Positions 8,515 to 17,361 of a stretch of 23,066 nucleotides of DNA are shown here, one piece after another; position 1 is the first letter of the stretch, and every line of letters starts with the position of its first letter. The notes under the pieces were generated by a model that saw only the letters and a list, made by a program, of their open reading frames with translations, made no database searches and was not told where the DNA came from. The translations under genes and the position numbers were made by a program. Origin of the DNA: Endozoicomonadaceae bacterium (GTDB lineage Bacteria; Pseudomonadota; Gammaproteobacteria; Pseudomonadales; Endozoicomonadaceae); the NCBI GenBank assembly GCA_023146365.1, contig JAGLCE010000048.1, positions 1 through 23,066 on the forward strand, in the 5' to 3' direction.

Positions 8515-9288
8515 CTAAGACTCCTCGATAACCCAGTTAAACCTGTGGTTAATGGTTTGCTGCTTCGGGCTGGTGATCTGTCCGGAAACTTGCAGGTATT
8601 CCGGCGTAAAACCTTCTGGCAACGCGATATCACCCCGAACGCCATTGCCTGGGATACTCTGAAAATAGCGAAATCCCAGCCGGATAAGCGTGCTATCTAG
8701 CTGTGGCGACAACTCATGCAATGCAAAACTGGCCGAATGGTCGCCTTGCTTACCGACAATCGTCACCTGCAGCTCACCTTTGAGAAACTGATGCCGTTTG
8801 GCGGACTGAATCACCACCAGCTTCCACTGAAAATGGTCAGGACGATCCGTGGCTAGCAGTTCGAATGTCTGTACCGAAATTGCCTCTTTCTCTTTTTCTG
8901 GCGCAATAATACTACGATAAAACACCAGCTCCTGACTCAGCTCTGCACTTTTATCCTTCAATCGTCGGATATTATTTCGCACCATTTCAGCCGCATCATG
9001 GTTAATCTGACCGAAACGTTCAATAACGGCTATCTGCTGTTTTAGTAAAACCAGCTGCTGACCCTGTTTTTGAAGCTGCGTCTGACGCTTAACCAGCTCT
9101 TCACGCATCACGTCAATAGCATTCCAAGCCCAAGAACCACCCAGATAATAACCACTCAAACCAAAGCTAAGCACGAGCAGCCCTGTCACTACCCAATACC
9201 AACGACGGTGTTTAAACGCATGAGATTCAATGCAACCAGTCGATTCAGTCTCTTCCGCACGCTTCAAAAGAACGCTCTCCAGCACCAC
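8515..9288 (-). CDS. DUF6776-like single-pass inner-membrane protein
   Basis: This 257-residue protein has a short cytoplasmic N-terminus, one membrane helix at about 33-53, then a coiled-coil at about 57-125 rich in Gln, Glu and Lys. A beta-rich C-terminal domain at about 135-255 would sit in the periplasm. This is the layout of the DUF6776 family found next to erpA in Pseudomonas-type genomes. No enzyme motif is seen and the function is unknown. There is no ATG at the 5' end. The frame starts with GTG at 9288, with a second GTG directly after it, so the exact start is uncertain. The next element upstream is the dead argC. Confidence 0.75.
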   Translation of the reverse strand: MVLESVLLKRAEETESTGCIESHAFKHRRWYWVVTGLLVLSFGLSGYYLGGSWAWNAIDVMREELVKRQTQLQKQGQQLVLLKQQIAVIERFGQINHDAAEMVRNNIRRLKDKSAELSQELVFYRSIIAPEKEKEAISVQTFELLATDRPDHFQWKLVVIQSAKRHQFLKGELQVTIVGKQGDHSASFALHELSPQLDSTLIRLGFRYFQSIPGNGVRGDIALPEGFTPEYLQVSGQITSPKQQTINHRFNWVIEES

Positions 9289-9310
9289 TGATTAGTCATA
9301 AAACATCCAG

Positions 9311-9602
9311 TCAAGACAACAGGCCAACTGACTTAAGATCCATTGACTCCTTCCCAAACATAATATTCATGATATGGACAGTCTGACCAGCATGCCCTTT
9401 CACCAGATTATCAATAACAGCGAGCATAAGTGTCATACGATAAAGATCATTCACTGCATTCACTGCGATACTCAAACCCGAAATTCAGCAATTATGCCAC
9501 CAGAATTGCTGATTATCATCACTATCGGGATGATCAACAACCAGCCTCATAAAATTACTGGTATCATTATCCGTGAAAATATTGAAACTTGGTGTCAAGT
9601 TT
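9311..9602 (-). pseudogene. argC: argC remnant with large internal deletion
   Basis: Read on the minus strand in one frame, 9600-9485 gives FNIFTDNDTSNFMRLVVDHPD, which follows the ArgC N-terminus (IVGGTGYTGxELLRLLxxHPD) with the glycine-rich nucleotide loop destroyed. After an in-frame TGA at 9487-9485 the same frame continues with SIAV, then AVIDNLVKGHAGQTV and MNIMFG, the typical ArgC C-terminus (VIDNLVKGAAGQAVQNMNxMFG), ending at TGA 9313-9311. About 250 central residues, including the catalytic Cys, are gone. ArgC is N-acetyl-gamma-glutamyl-phosphate reductase of arginine synthesis and in Pseudomonas-type genomes it lies in this neighbourhood. The organism must import arginine or have another copy. 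Confidence 0.85.
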
Positions 9603-9637
9603 CTCGCCAACACTAATAATACGGAATCAACTCTCCA

Positions 9638-10063
9638 ATGCTCTACTTGTGGATTAAAGCGTTCCATATCATCAGCATGACCTGTTGGTTTGCCGGACTG
9701 TTCTATTTACCTCGTCTGTATGTTTATCACGCCATGAGCGAAGACAGCATCAGCATTGAGCGTTTCAAAGTGATGGAAAGGAAACTATACCGTGGCATTA
9801 TGATGCCATCCATGATCCTGACCCTAGCCTTCGGACTTTGGCTGCTACACATGCAACCTTTGCTACTGAAGCAAGCTTGGTTTCACGCCAAACTGGCACT
9901 CATTGTGGCGCTACTGGGTTATCATCATGCTTGCGGCCGCCTGCTTAAAGGATTGATCAATGACCCCCATACTCGTAGCCATACGTTCTATCGTTTTTTT
10001 AACGAGTTTCCAGTGCTGATACTGCTTGGCATAGTCATACTGGTTATGGTGAAACCGTTCTGA
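9638..10063 (+). CDS. hemJ: HemJ-family protoporphyrinogen IX oxidase
   Basis: This is an integral membrane protein of 141 residues, the usual HemJ (UPF0093) length. It has four predicted membrane helices at about 5-25, 55-75, 82-100 and 122-140. The family oxidises protoporphyrinogen IX to protoporphyrin IX in haem synthesis. Recognisable segments are WIKAFHIISMTCWFAGLFYLPRL, with the conserved early His10, then the KLYRGIMMP and KLALIVALLGYHH regions. It sits just after the argC remnant, on the opposite strand. The start is the first ATG; the ribosome-binding site is weak. Confidence 0.9.
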   Translation: MLYLWIKAFHIISMTCWFAGLFYLPRLYVYHAMSEDSISIERFKVMERKLYRGIMMPSMILTLAFGLWLLHMQPLLLKQAWFHAKLALIVALLGYHHACGRLLKGLINDPHTRSHTFYRFFNEFPVLILLGIVILVMVKPF

Positions 10064-10105
10064 TACCAGAATCGACCTTCGTAACCAAGGCGAGGATTGC
10101 ACCGT

Positions 10106-10903
10106 ATGGATACTACACGCTACAAAATTGTCTTTGACGGACAGACACAACCTGATTATCCACCGGAACAGGTAAAACGAAACATCACCTTATTGTTCCA
10201 AGCTCAAACGCCTCAGATTGAACAACTATTTTCCGGACAACCGGTGATCATCAAAAAAAACCTCAGCCAGAATGAAGCCAAGTATTACGAAGAGACCATC
10301 ACTCGGGCAGGCGCAGTGTGTCGGATTATCGTCCAGAAGCCTGAACCACCGTCTACCATCCTCGATACGATCAGAGAGATACCGCCTTGGAACACCACAC
10401 AAAAACCCAAGACAAGTATCGCGCTATCTCCGAAAGGACGTCTTGGTAGAGCCTACTTTATTGTCTATGCCTCGCTTCTATTTCTACTGGCGACGGCACT
10501 CTCTGCCACATTATGGATGCTGGCACCAGACAACAATCCTGTGGTTAATCAAAGTGTCTATATCATCACGCCTACTGCACTCTTATTCCTTGCCATTCTG
10601 GCCTGCATCCCCCTGCAAATACGACGATTGCACGATATCGGCCACATCGGCTGGCTCAGTTTAATAAGCCTTACACCATTTACCAATATTCCCTTTCTCC
10701 TGTACATCGCTCTACGACTAGGACACCGGGGCAAAAACCACTATGGCGAACAACCCAAACAACCACCGTCACTGATCAACCTGCTGGCGATCGGACTGCC
10801 CATACTACTGATCGTAATATCGGGACTGATTGTTTCGGCAAACCTTAGCGAACTACAAAGCTACTGGTCGGCATCGCCAGTCAAGGCAGTATCGCTACAA
10901 TGA
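10106..10903 (+). CDS. DUF805-family membrane protein with N-terminal soluble domain
   Basis: This 265-residue protein has a soluble N-terminal part of about 110 residues beginning YKIVFDGQ. It is followed by a four-helix DUF805-type membrane region at about 115-255 (start GRLGRAYFIVY; centre RRLHDIGHIGW, the family signature). Its role is unknown. The N-terminal part resembles small domains in which a residue pair substitutes for a zinc ribbon, but I cannot name it. ATG 10106 is chosen because CGAGGA ends 9 bp before it; an in-frame TTG at 10097 lies inside that ribosome site. The gene follows hemJ by 42 bp on the same strand and is probably co-transcribed. Confidence 0.8.
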   Translation: MDTTRYKIVFDGQTQPDYPPEQVKRNITLLFQAQTPQIEQLFSGQPVIIKKNLSQNEAKYYEETITRAGAVCRIIVQKPEPPSTILDTIREIPPWNTTQKPKTSIALSPKGRLGRAYFIVYASLLFLLATALSATLWMLAPDNNPVVNQSVYIITPTALLFLAILACIPLQIRRLHDIGHIGWLSLISLTPFTNIPFLLYIALRLGHRGKNHYGEQPKQPPSLINLLAIGLPILLIVISGLIVSANLSELQSYWSASPVKAVSLQ

Positions 10904-10933
10904 CAAACACTCTGCTGACGTTTTAAAAACAAC

Positions 10934-12469
10934 TTAACCCAGCTTATCGCTGGCTAGGTGATAGCCTGGATCTTCTAACACATTCACTTCTACCAGACCC
11001 TGTGCACGGCTCAACAAGAAACGACACTCATCGGTCAGATGACGAAGATGCAGTTTCTTGCCTGCCTTCACATAGCGTTCAGCCAGAGTATCAATAGCTT
11101 CCAGCCCTGAGTGATCACACACTCGCGAGTATCGGAAATCCACAATTACATCCTCCGGATCACTCTTGGGATCAAACAGCGCCATGAAATGACTGACTGA
11201 GCCAAAAAAGAGTGGTCCATGTAATTCATACACCTTACTGCCCTCTTCATTGAAAAGAGTATCCACCCGAATATGCTTGGCATGACTCCAGGCAAACGCC
11301 AGTGCCGACACGATCACCCCGACAATGACGCCTATAGCCAGATCTGTCCAGACAGTCACTACCGAGACCAGAATCAATACAAAGGCATCGGTCTTCGGAA
11401 TTTTTCTCAGTATCCGAAAACTACTCCATTCAAACGTGCCAATAACCACCATAAACATGACACCGGTCAGCGCAGCCAGAGGAATCCTCTCAATCAATGA
11501 TGAGGCGAACAGGATAAACACCAGCAACATCACCGCCGCCACCAAACCAGACAGACGTCCCCGCCCCCCTGAGTTCACGTTGATCATGCTCTGACCGATC
11601 ATCGCACAACCGCCCATACCACCAAAACAACCGGTGACCGTATTGGCGAGACCCTGAGCGACACACTCCCGGTTATTCTGGCCAACGGTGTCGGTCATCT
11701 CATCAATCACACTGATCGTCAGCAGAGATTCAATCAGGCCTATAGCTGCGAGGATCACCGCATAGGGAAAAATGATTGTCACTGTTTCCCAGCTCACAGG
11801 AACCTCCGGCAGGGCAAAACTCGGCAGACTGCCGGCAATAGAAGCCACATCGCCCACGGCCAGAGTATCCAGATTAAAGCCGATCACCAACAGAGAAACA
11901 CCTATAATCGCTGCCAGTGAAGACGGTACTGCCTTGGTCAACCGCGGCAACAGAACGATGATCGCCATGGTTAGCACCACCAACCCCAGCATCAGATAGA
12001 GCGGCTCACCACTCAACCAGACCTTGGCGCCATCCATCCCTATCGTCTTAAACTGCTCCAATTGAGCGAGAAAGATCACGATCGCCAGACCATTGACAAA
12101 CCCCAGCATCACCGAGTGCGGCACCAACCGGATAAATTTACCCAGTCTCAAGATACCCGCCAAGATCTGCAAGATACCCATTACCACGACTGTGGCAAAC
12201 AGATACTGAACACCATGCTGCGCCACCAGCGACACCATCACCACCGCCAGCGCCCCAGTTGCACCGGAAATCATGCCGGGACGTCCACCGATAGCGGATG
12301 TGATCAGGCCCACTAGAAAAGCCGCATAGAGCCCAACCAAAGGTCCCACTCCCGCAACCAAAGCAAAGGCAACAGCTTCGGGAACCAGCGCAAGAGAGAC
12401 TGTCAATCCTGACAATATATCACTTTTATACTGGGAAAATCGCTTGAACTTATTCAAAATTGCAAGCAT
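10934..12469 (-). CDS. SulP/SLC26-family anion transporter with STAS domain
   Basis: This 511-residue inner-membrane transporter belongs to the SulP (SLC26) family, which moves sulfate, bicarbonate or other anions. The membrane domain (about 15-395, some 12-14 helices) contains LVPEAVAFALVAGV near the N-terminus and, in the middle, IGLIESLLTISVIDEMT and GGMGGCAMIGQS, both typical of the bacterial SulP branch. A C-terminal STAS domain (about 410-500) carries VDFRYSRVCDHSGLEAI. The substrate cannot be told from sequence. It converges on the DUF805 gene with 30 bp between stops. A carbonic anhydrase gene, which would hint at bicarbonate, is not present nearby. Confidence 0.93.
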   Translation of the reverse strand: MLAILNKFKRFSQYKSDILSGLTVSLALVPEAVAFALVAGVGPLVGLYAAFLVGLITSAIGGRPGMISGATGALAVVMVSLVAQHGVQYLFATVVVMGILQILAGILRLGKFIRLVPHSVMLGFVNGLAIVIFLAQLEQFKTIGMDGAKVWLSGEPLYLMLGLVVLTMAIIVLLPRLTKAVPSSLAAIIGVSLLVIGFNLDTLAVGDVASIAGSLPSFALPEVPVSWETVTIIFPYAVILAAIGLIESLLTISVIDEMTDTVGQNNRECVAQGLANTVTGCFGGMGGCAMIGQSMINVNSGGRGRLSGLVAAVMLLVFILFASSLIERIPLAALTGVMFMVVIGTFEWSSFRILRKIPKTDAFVLILVSVVTVWTDLAIGVIVGVIVSALAFAWSHAKHIRVDTLFNEEGSKVYELHGPLFFGSVSHFMALFDPKSDPEDVIVDFRYSRVCDHSGLEAIDTLAERYVKAGKKLHLRHLTDECRFLLSRAQGLVEVNVLEDPGYHLASDKLG

Positions 12470-12490
12470 TTGTTATTGTCCTGTCTTCGG

Positions 12491-12510
12491 CGGTAAGCAT
12501 CGGTAAGCAT
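12491..12510 (+). repeat. perfect 10-bp tandem duplication
   Basis: CGGTAAGCAT is present twice in a row in the spacer between the SulP gene and cutA. This probably arose by slippage; it lies close upstream of the SulP start on the minus strand and might overlap its promoter. Confidence 0.9.
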
Positions 12511-12667
12511 AAAAAAACGATGAATCATAACAGAATCTCTCCTTTCCTCAACAAGCGTGAGACTGATAAACATTTGGATCAATATGGCAGAAATAAGTTC
12601 GTGATTATTCTCGCACATTTGTCATTTTTGTCTTTTCTTTCAACAACTAATTGGCTGCATAAATCCG

Positions 12668-13006
12668 ATGAGCAAGCAAACAGAGTATTGTGTGGTTATG
12701 ACCACCTATCTAACCCAGCTTGAGGCAGACACCCACGCTCAGGCAATCATTGAGCAAGGGCTAGGCGCCTGTGTCCATACTAGCCAGATACAGAGCTATT
12801 ACCAATGGGAAGGGAAGGTGCAGACTGAAAGCGAGATCTTAATGCAGATCAAAACCACCTGCGCCAAGTATTCAGCATTGGAGCATTATCTGGCATCGAA
12901 GCATAGCTACGAAACCCCCCAGATTATCCAAGTACCCATTACTGTTGGCCTGCCTGACTACCTAAACTGGATTAAAAAAGAGACTCAATCAATAAAACCG
13001 GTCTGA
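12668..13006 (+). CDS. cutA: CutA1-family protein
   Basis: This 112-residue protein is a CutA1 member, a small cytoplasmic trimer with a ferredoxin-like fold linked historically to divalent-cation tolerance, whose exact function is unsettled. Family marks are VVMTTYL near the start, QGLGACVHTSQIQSYYQWEGKV, and ETPQIIQVPITVGLPDYLNWI near the end, with the conserved Cys-Val and Trp-Gly-Lys positions present. The start fits family length. It is the last intact housekeeping gene before the degraded accessory region. Confidence 0.95.
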   Translation: MSKQTEYCVVMTTYLTQLEADTHAQAIIEQGLGACVHTSQIQSYYQWEGKVQTESEILMQIKTTCAKYSALEHYLASKHSYETPQIIQVPITVGLPDYLNWIKKETQSIKPV

Positions 13007-13129
13007 TGATTTTTCTCATTAGGCTCGCTTTATAACTGGATTACTCAAGATAAGGCAAGAAGCGTTTCTACAGCATCTCGAATCTCAGCGCCTACCTAAG
13101 TGTGCGTTGGAAAGTTTTTTATCGTTTTC

Positions 13130-13490
13130 ATGTTATGAAAAATGACAGTAAGGCCACGGGTAATCAACACAGAACTGAATACAGGAAAGCGAATAAATCA
13201 GATACAAAACTCATGAAAGGCACGCATTATTTTCTCCTCAAAGATGCTGACAAACTAAGTGAAACTCAATCCGAAAAGTTACACAAATTGCTTGTTGATA
13301 ACAGCAACTTAAACACCCTTTATGTGCTCAAAAAACAACTAAATGCCGGATTCAAGCAATAAGTGCAATCGACTGTCCTGTGTAGACTTCGATCGGTGTC
13401 CGCCCTCCTAGTACTGCTGGATTCAAGCACTCTGGAAAGCCGAGACCGAGGAAGCCATGCAGGAAGAAGCGGAGAAAATCCAATTCGGTG
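13130..13490 (+). pseudogene. ISL3-family transposase fragment (C-terminal part)
   Basis: The frame around 13214-13345 reads KGTHYFLLKDADKLSE, then LHKLLVDNSNLNTLYVLKKQL. This is the ISL3-type transposase segment (family LKGTRYLLLKNPENL ... LxxAYxLKExL) just after the catalytic core. The frame then stops at 13360. A different frame resumes with LWKAETEEAMQEEAEKIQ at about 13430-13485, which is the next piece of the same family. Between the two lies a 71-bp segment bounded by the repeat GGATTCAAGCA. No N-terminal or catalytic part is visible, so this is a dead fragment. Confidence 0.8.
13348..13429 (+). repeat. 11-bp direct repeats bounding a 71-bp insertion/duplication unit
   Basis: GGATTCAAGCA occurs at 13348-13358 and 13419-13429. 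The sequence between the copies is foreign to the ISL3 reading frame that it interrupts. No inverted repeats are visible in the inserted part. Confidence 0.65.
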
Positions 13491-13535
13491 TCAGATTGTT
13501 ATATTTTCCATTTCACGCAAACTCACTCTGCAAGT

Positions 13536-14029
13536 GAAATACTCAGAGGGGTGTATTTTACCTATTAGGCCTTGTTCTGTCTGGAGTTAAGTGTCGGGTC
13601 TCGCCTGATTAAAAAGTGCATGCAACAGAGGTGATATCCGGTAGGGCAGCCAGATTATATGCAATGTGCGCATACCTCAGATTTGAGATTCTGCAGAAAT
13701 TATTCTTCTCTTATTTTGAGTAATATAGGCGCGAATTTAAATTAATTTAATTTACTGTTTGGCATACCATTCTAAAAAATAAAGTGATGATGAAGACTTA
13801 AGAAGCCTTGTTAAACACCTTTTATTAACATGCAAGGTTTCGCCATATGAAACCACCTTTACCCTCGCTAGCCTGGTAACATGCACACTACCAATAACAG
13901 CACATAGCGTAGTTCGAAAACCATTGATATTAATCAGGAATTGGATAATATTTATCTAAAAAATGAGAACTTACAATAGTCTGTTCCCATTACTTATTAA
14001 TTGCGTATTAAACCAAAATACAATGTTGC
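13536..14029. other. AT-rich non-coding region
   Basis: About 490 bp without a supported gene. It contains a very AT-rich tract at 13730-13760 and an imperfect hairpin pairing CCTTG at 13806-13810 with CAAGG at 13833-13837, which might end the leftward transcript from the 660-residue gene. I see nothing else. Confidence 0.5.
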
Positions 14030-16012
14030 TTAATCAAGATTATAATCGCTCTCACTTTCTGAATCCAATAATTCCAACAAATCTGTCAAAGCTCCCTTCA
14101 TTACATCATTTTTACTACACTCTGTACTATATTCATCAAAAAAATGTTTTAATTTACTATTGTTATTTAAATATTCATTTTTTATTATTTTAGTCAAAAT
14201 AATACGACTTTCATCTTCTGAAAGACAGCCACAGTTAATTAACCTAAATGCTTGACGAAGCGACAAGTTTCCTACCATAAAATTATGATAAAGAAATGAA
14301 ACGGTTTCATCATCATGCTGTGAGATACCCATTAGATTACGGAAAACATTAATAATATGTCCTGCCGTAACAAAATCATATTTTTGAAGACTCAAGGATG
14401 AACACACACAAAGAAATTCTCGACGTATGTTTTTTATCAGTCTTGCAACCAAATATCCACTATCTATCCAATGATTTAAATTAAATATTGCTACTTTACC
14501 ACGTATGCATTGACTGGCAAGTGTCATAATCATAGTTTCTCTCCAACTGCCTGTATAATCATATGATTGTGGTAGTGGAGTTAACTCATATCCTTGCATC
14601 TCCGAAGATATCAATTCCAATACAGTTGTACTATTAACTGGAGCAGCTACTGTACTATTAACTGAATTAACTACTGACATATAGGGTGTTTTATAACGAA
14701 TACACTGACTTACAGAGTTCGCACCTTCAACAAAAGCCATAGTGGAATACTGTATCATTCCTTTAAATAACTGATTACTCACAAAGCCAACAGGAAGAAT
14801 ATGAACGCGTTTTTTTTTCTGACCTAACCTATTTTTATGGGTAAGAGAGAAATGCTTGAGTTGTAATACTCGCATATCAATATTCGTTCCACATGATATT
14901 GCTAACTTATTATCAAGTCTATTAAGTTCATCGTTATTGAAATTATTGATCAGTGCTATGTAAACATCCTTATCTCCCTGATGCATAACAGCACTTGCAA
15001 TTGAAAAACTAATTCTATCGACAATATTAATTTTATCTTCAATAATATACTTTTGTTCAAGTCCATATACTGAACATAAGACAATGCGTTTATCTTTTGC
15101 TGACTGCAACACATCAAAAATTATTTTTTTCTCATTCAAATAAGGAAATTGACTAATTTGTTGCTTTGCTGCAGTCTCAAAATTACCTTTATAAATAGAA
15201 TCAGCGACTTCAAAAATAGAAAGTTCCTCGTCATGAAGTAACGCATTATCATTTACATACGAATGAAGTGATTTTATACAGTTATGAGGACTAATTATTC
15301 CATTACCACACATCAGAAAACCACTCTTTAAACCGGGTTTTCGAAGCAACGTATACCTTTTATTAATATCCCATTGATAAGGTGTAATGCCAACCAAGCA
15401 ATCAGAAGCTCCCACATGAATCAACCATTCAAAGATTGTTGTATAAATACCAGAAAACAACAACTTAACATCCATGCACGCAAATTCTTTCAACGCTCTT
15501 TTATTTTTTAGTAACTCTCCAAAGTGGAAAAAACGTATATCAAAAAATTCCCCACAGCTATTCCGTAAGAGGCCACAATTATTCTTAAAGTCATAATTAA
15601 AAAATAATTTTTTAAATTTTTCTTGGACTATTGATTCATGGGAATCAAATGATTTACACTTATATAAGTTACAACAAGGGCAGCAATAAACAACCGAAAA
15701 CGATCCCTTAAATCCCATATTTGTAAGAGAGTGCATGATATTATAACTACTTATTTCATCACCCAAACTTCTTGAAACACCTGATACAGATATACATATA
15801 CCTATATTGGCCTGTTCTCTAACTAACGCAACCTCTCTATCCTCAACCTCTACACTAGCAGTTAAAGTCGGAGGAGTTGTGAGAAACCTAAATTCCGATA
15901 ATCTCCATGGATCACATAGAGGATTGATCCTATATACATCATTAACTTCTTGATTAGTCCACGGACAATAGTAACATTTATATTGCTGAGCTGTTTGATT
16001 TATCCTTTGCAT
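14030..16012 (-). CDS. uncharacterised 660-residue protein, AT-rich accessory gene
   Basis: I do not recognise this protein. ATG 16012 is chosen because AAGGTG lies 6 bp before it; a GTG in the same frame at 16021 overlaps that ribosome site. There is no signal peptide or membrane helix. The N-terminal 50 residues contain Cys pairs (CYYC) that could bind metal, and a second cluster (CCPCC) lies near 115. The segment VSGVSRSLGDEISSYNIMHSL is like the first beta-alpha unit of a nucleotide-sugar-type Rossmann fold. A later segment around 435-460, MAFVEGANSVSQC, recalls the donor-side motif of some GT-B glycosyltransferases. This is a weak hint only. The C-terminal 130 residues are helical, ending in an acidic Ser/Glu tail. 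Codon use is strongly AT-biased and the gene is flanked by IS debris, so it is likely acquired. Its first codons abut an IS30 fragment. Confidence 0.7.
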   Translation of the reverse strand: MQRINQTAQQYKCYYCPWTNQEVNDVYRINPLCDPWRLSEFRFLTTPPTLTASVEVEDREVALVREQANIGICISVSGVSRSLGDEISSYNIMHSLTNMGFKGSFSVVYCCPCCNLYKCKSFDSHESIVQEKFKKLFFNYDFKNNCGLLRNSCGEFFDIRFFHFGELLKNKRALKEFACMDVKLLFSGIYTTIFEWLIHVGASDCLVGITPYQWDINKRYTLLRKPGLKSGFLMCGNGIISPHNCIKSLHSYVNDNALLHDEELSIFEVADSIYKGNFETAAKQQISQFPYLNEKKIIFDVLQSAKDKRIVLCSVYGLEQKYIIEDKINIVDRISFSIASAVMHQGDKDVYIALINNFNNDELNRLDNKLAISCGTNIDMRVLQLKHFSLTHKNRLGQKKKRVHILPVGFVSNQLFKGMIQYSTMAFVEGANSVSQCIRYKTPYMSVVNSVNSTVAAPVNSTTVLELISSEMQGYELTPLPQSYDYTGSWRETMIMTLASQCIRGKVAIFNLNHWIDSGYLVARLIKNIRREFLCVCSSLSLQKYDFVTAGHIINVFRNLMGISQHDDETVSFLYHNFMVGNLSLRQAFRLINCGCLSEDESRIILTKIIKNEYLNNNSKLKHFFDEYSTECSKNDVMKGALTDLLELLDSESESDYNLD

Positions 16013-16017
16013 TATTA

Positions 16018-16431
16018 TCACCTTAAAAATAGAGTATGTGACTCTTCGACAATATTTAATGTAGAAAGTTTCGAGACACGCTCGGTCAGCGTCACAAGAT
16101 ATCCATCCTGTCCGCCCTCCCAGTGACCGACTTCTTTCTTCAGTTTGATACAGTCAGGACGCTCATCAATATCCACTCGATTAGGTATTAAGCGAGCGCA
16201 AGCCTCAGCACCCTTACGTTGCCGATAACGTTTTCCTTTGCCTGGGAGAAGGTGGCGCCATTGGTTTTTTCTGATCAGACGATAGATGGTTTGGCAGCTA
16301 ATCGTCCTATTAAAAGACTCCAACTTCATGCGCCCTGCAATTTGTTCCGGAGTAAAGCCTAGGCTCAGATGAGACTTTACCTGCCGACTCACAGAGTCAG
16401 CTCTTTTATGAAATTGGGTTGCGTGCACCAA
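16018..16431 (-). pseudogene. IS30-family transposase fragment
   Basis: Residues LSLGFTPEQIAGRMKLE and ISCQTIYRLI form the IS30 helix-turn-helix region, followed by KGKRYRQRKG and IPNRVDIDERP, then a degraded start of the DDE core. The family GDWEGD, with the first catalytic Asp, appears here as GHWEGGQ. The core ends after YLVTLTERVSKL, and no second or third catalytic residue follows. It is truncated at both ends and cannot be active. Confidence 0.88.
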
Positions 16432-16826
16432 TGGATTGAATCTGTTACCGCTCAGTCAGAGTTAGCTGCTTGTAATGGTTTGCCAATATGGTCATCTGGC
16501 TTGTTTTGTGAGAACTACAGCCTACGAGCAGCTAGCTCTCAAATTCACTCTAAGTGTGTCGGTTATTGTGGCAGTCTAGGGAATCATGAGCGTAAAAGCA
16601 TTTCGATATGTAAGTGTTTATATGTGTGGGTGGCTCATTACTATGGCGCCATTAGCGCTCTCTTTGAGCATTGAAACTGAGCCTGTCAGTTCTGCTGTCA
16701 AGAAACCCTCTGCGAACTTGGTTATTGCCCAAAAACCGTTATTTATGCCAAGAACAGGTGAGGCACGCTCACCAGTATGTGTTGGTCATAAGGAAGTTCA
16801 CGCGGCTTCGATATCCGTATCAGTGT

Positions 16827-16844
16827 CCCCCCCATAGGGGGGGG
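16827..16844 (+). repeat. C7-ATA-G8 homopolymer palindrome
   Basis: Seven C, then ATA, then eight G form a near-perfect hairpin inside the pilY1 remnant, between its signal-like N-terminal piece and its middle piece. Confidence 0.85.
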
Positions 16845-17200
16845 ATCGTCGTATTTTCAGGACGGGATTTAGTAGTTATTCTTGGTTTGGCACTTTAATA
16901 GCTATGTCGATTGATGCTGAAGGTGAGCTAATACGTGATCCTACTAATGGCATAATTAAAACAGACTGGGTTGCGTAAATGCCCGACAATGATCTCCGGA
17001 GACTTTACACCAGCTAAGACTATCTGCATGGGTCTATGTCTCTTTCTCCTCTAGTTAGCAGCATTGACTCCTCGCAATACCAATCAGGTATTCCACTGCG
17101 GGGAACTTATACGAGTGTCAAGTTGCGGCGTATATTATGGGAGATCGAAGTAATGAGTTGACTAACAATAGCGGCTTCAGGCAGAGAGCCCGTATTCTAG

Positions 17201-17361
17201 GAGCCTGCCGGACTTACCACGAACCTACTACGAAAAAGCCTAATTTGGCCATTTTTTATGCTGCTTTTCGTTGAATTGAACCACTATTCGCTTCGAATCA
17301 GCATAAAAACTAACTCAAACCGGACTTTTTCTCGCTACGGTCGGCTAAGTCCGACAGGCTC
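17201..17361. mobile_element. 161-bp MITE with CTAG target-site duplication
   Basis: The ends are long imperfect inverted repeats: GAGCCTGCCGGACTTA on the left against TAAGTCCGACAGGCTC on the right, one mismatch in 16. Similarity continues inward for about 20 bases (ACGAAAAAG against CTTTTTCTCG). An inner pair, TTTTTATGCTG and CAGCATAAAAA, follows, so the whole element can fold into one long hairpin. CTAG stands on both sides (17197-17200 and 17362-17365). It carries no coding capacity. Four-base palindromic targets are used by IS5-type and some other families, but I cannot assign the parent element. Confidence 0.88.

Noticed and set aside
13348..13429. Possible CRISPR-like direct repeats
   Set aside because: There are only two 11-bp copies inside a broken transposase, with no array and no cas genes.
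17201..17361. Possible structured RNA or riboswitch because of strong self-pairing
   Set aside because: The fold is explained by MITE inverted repeats with a target-site duplication.
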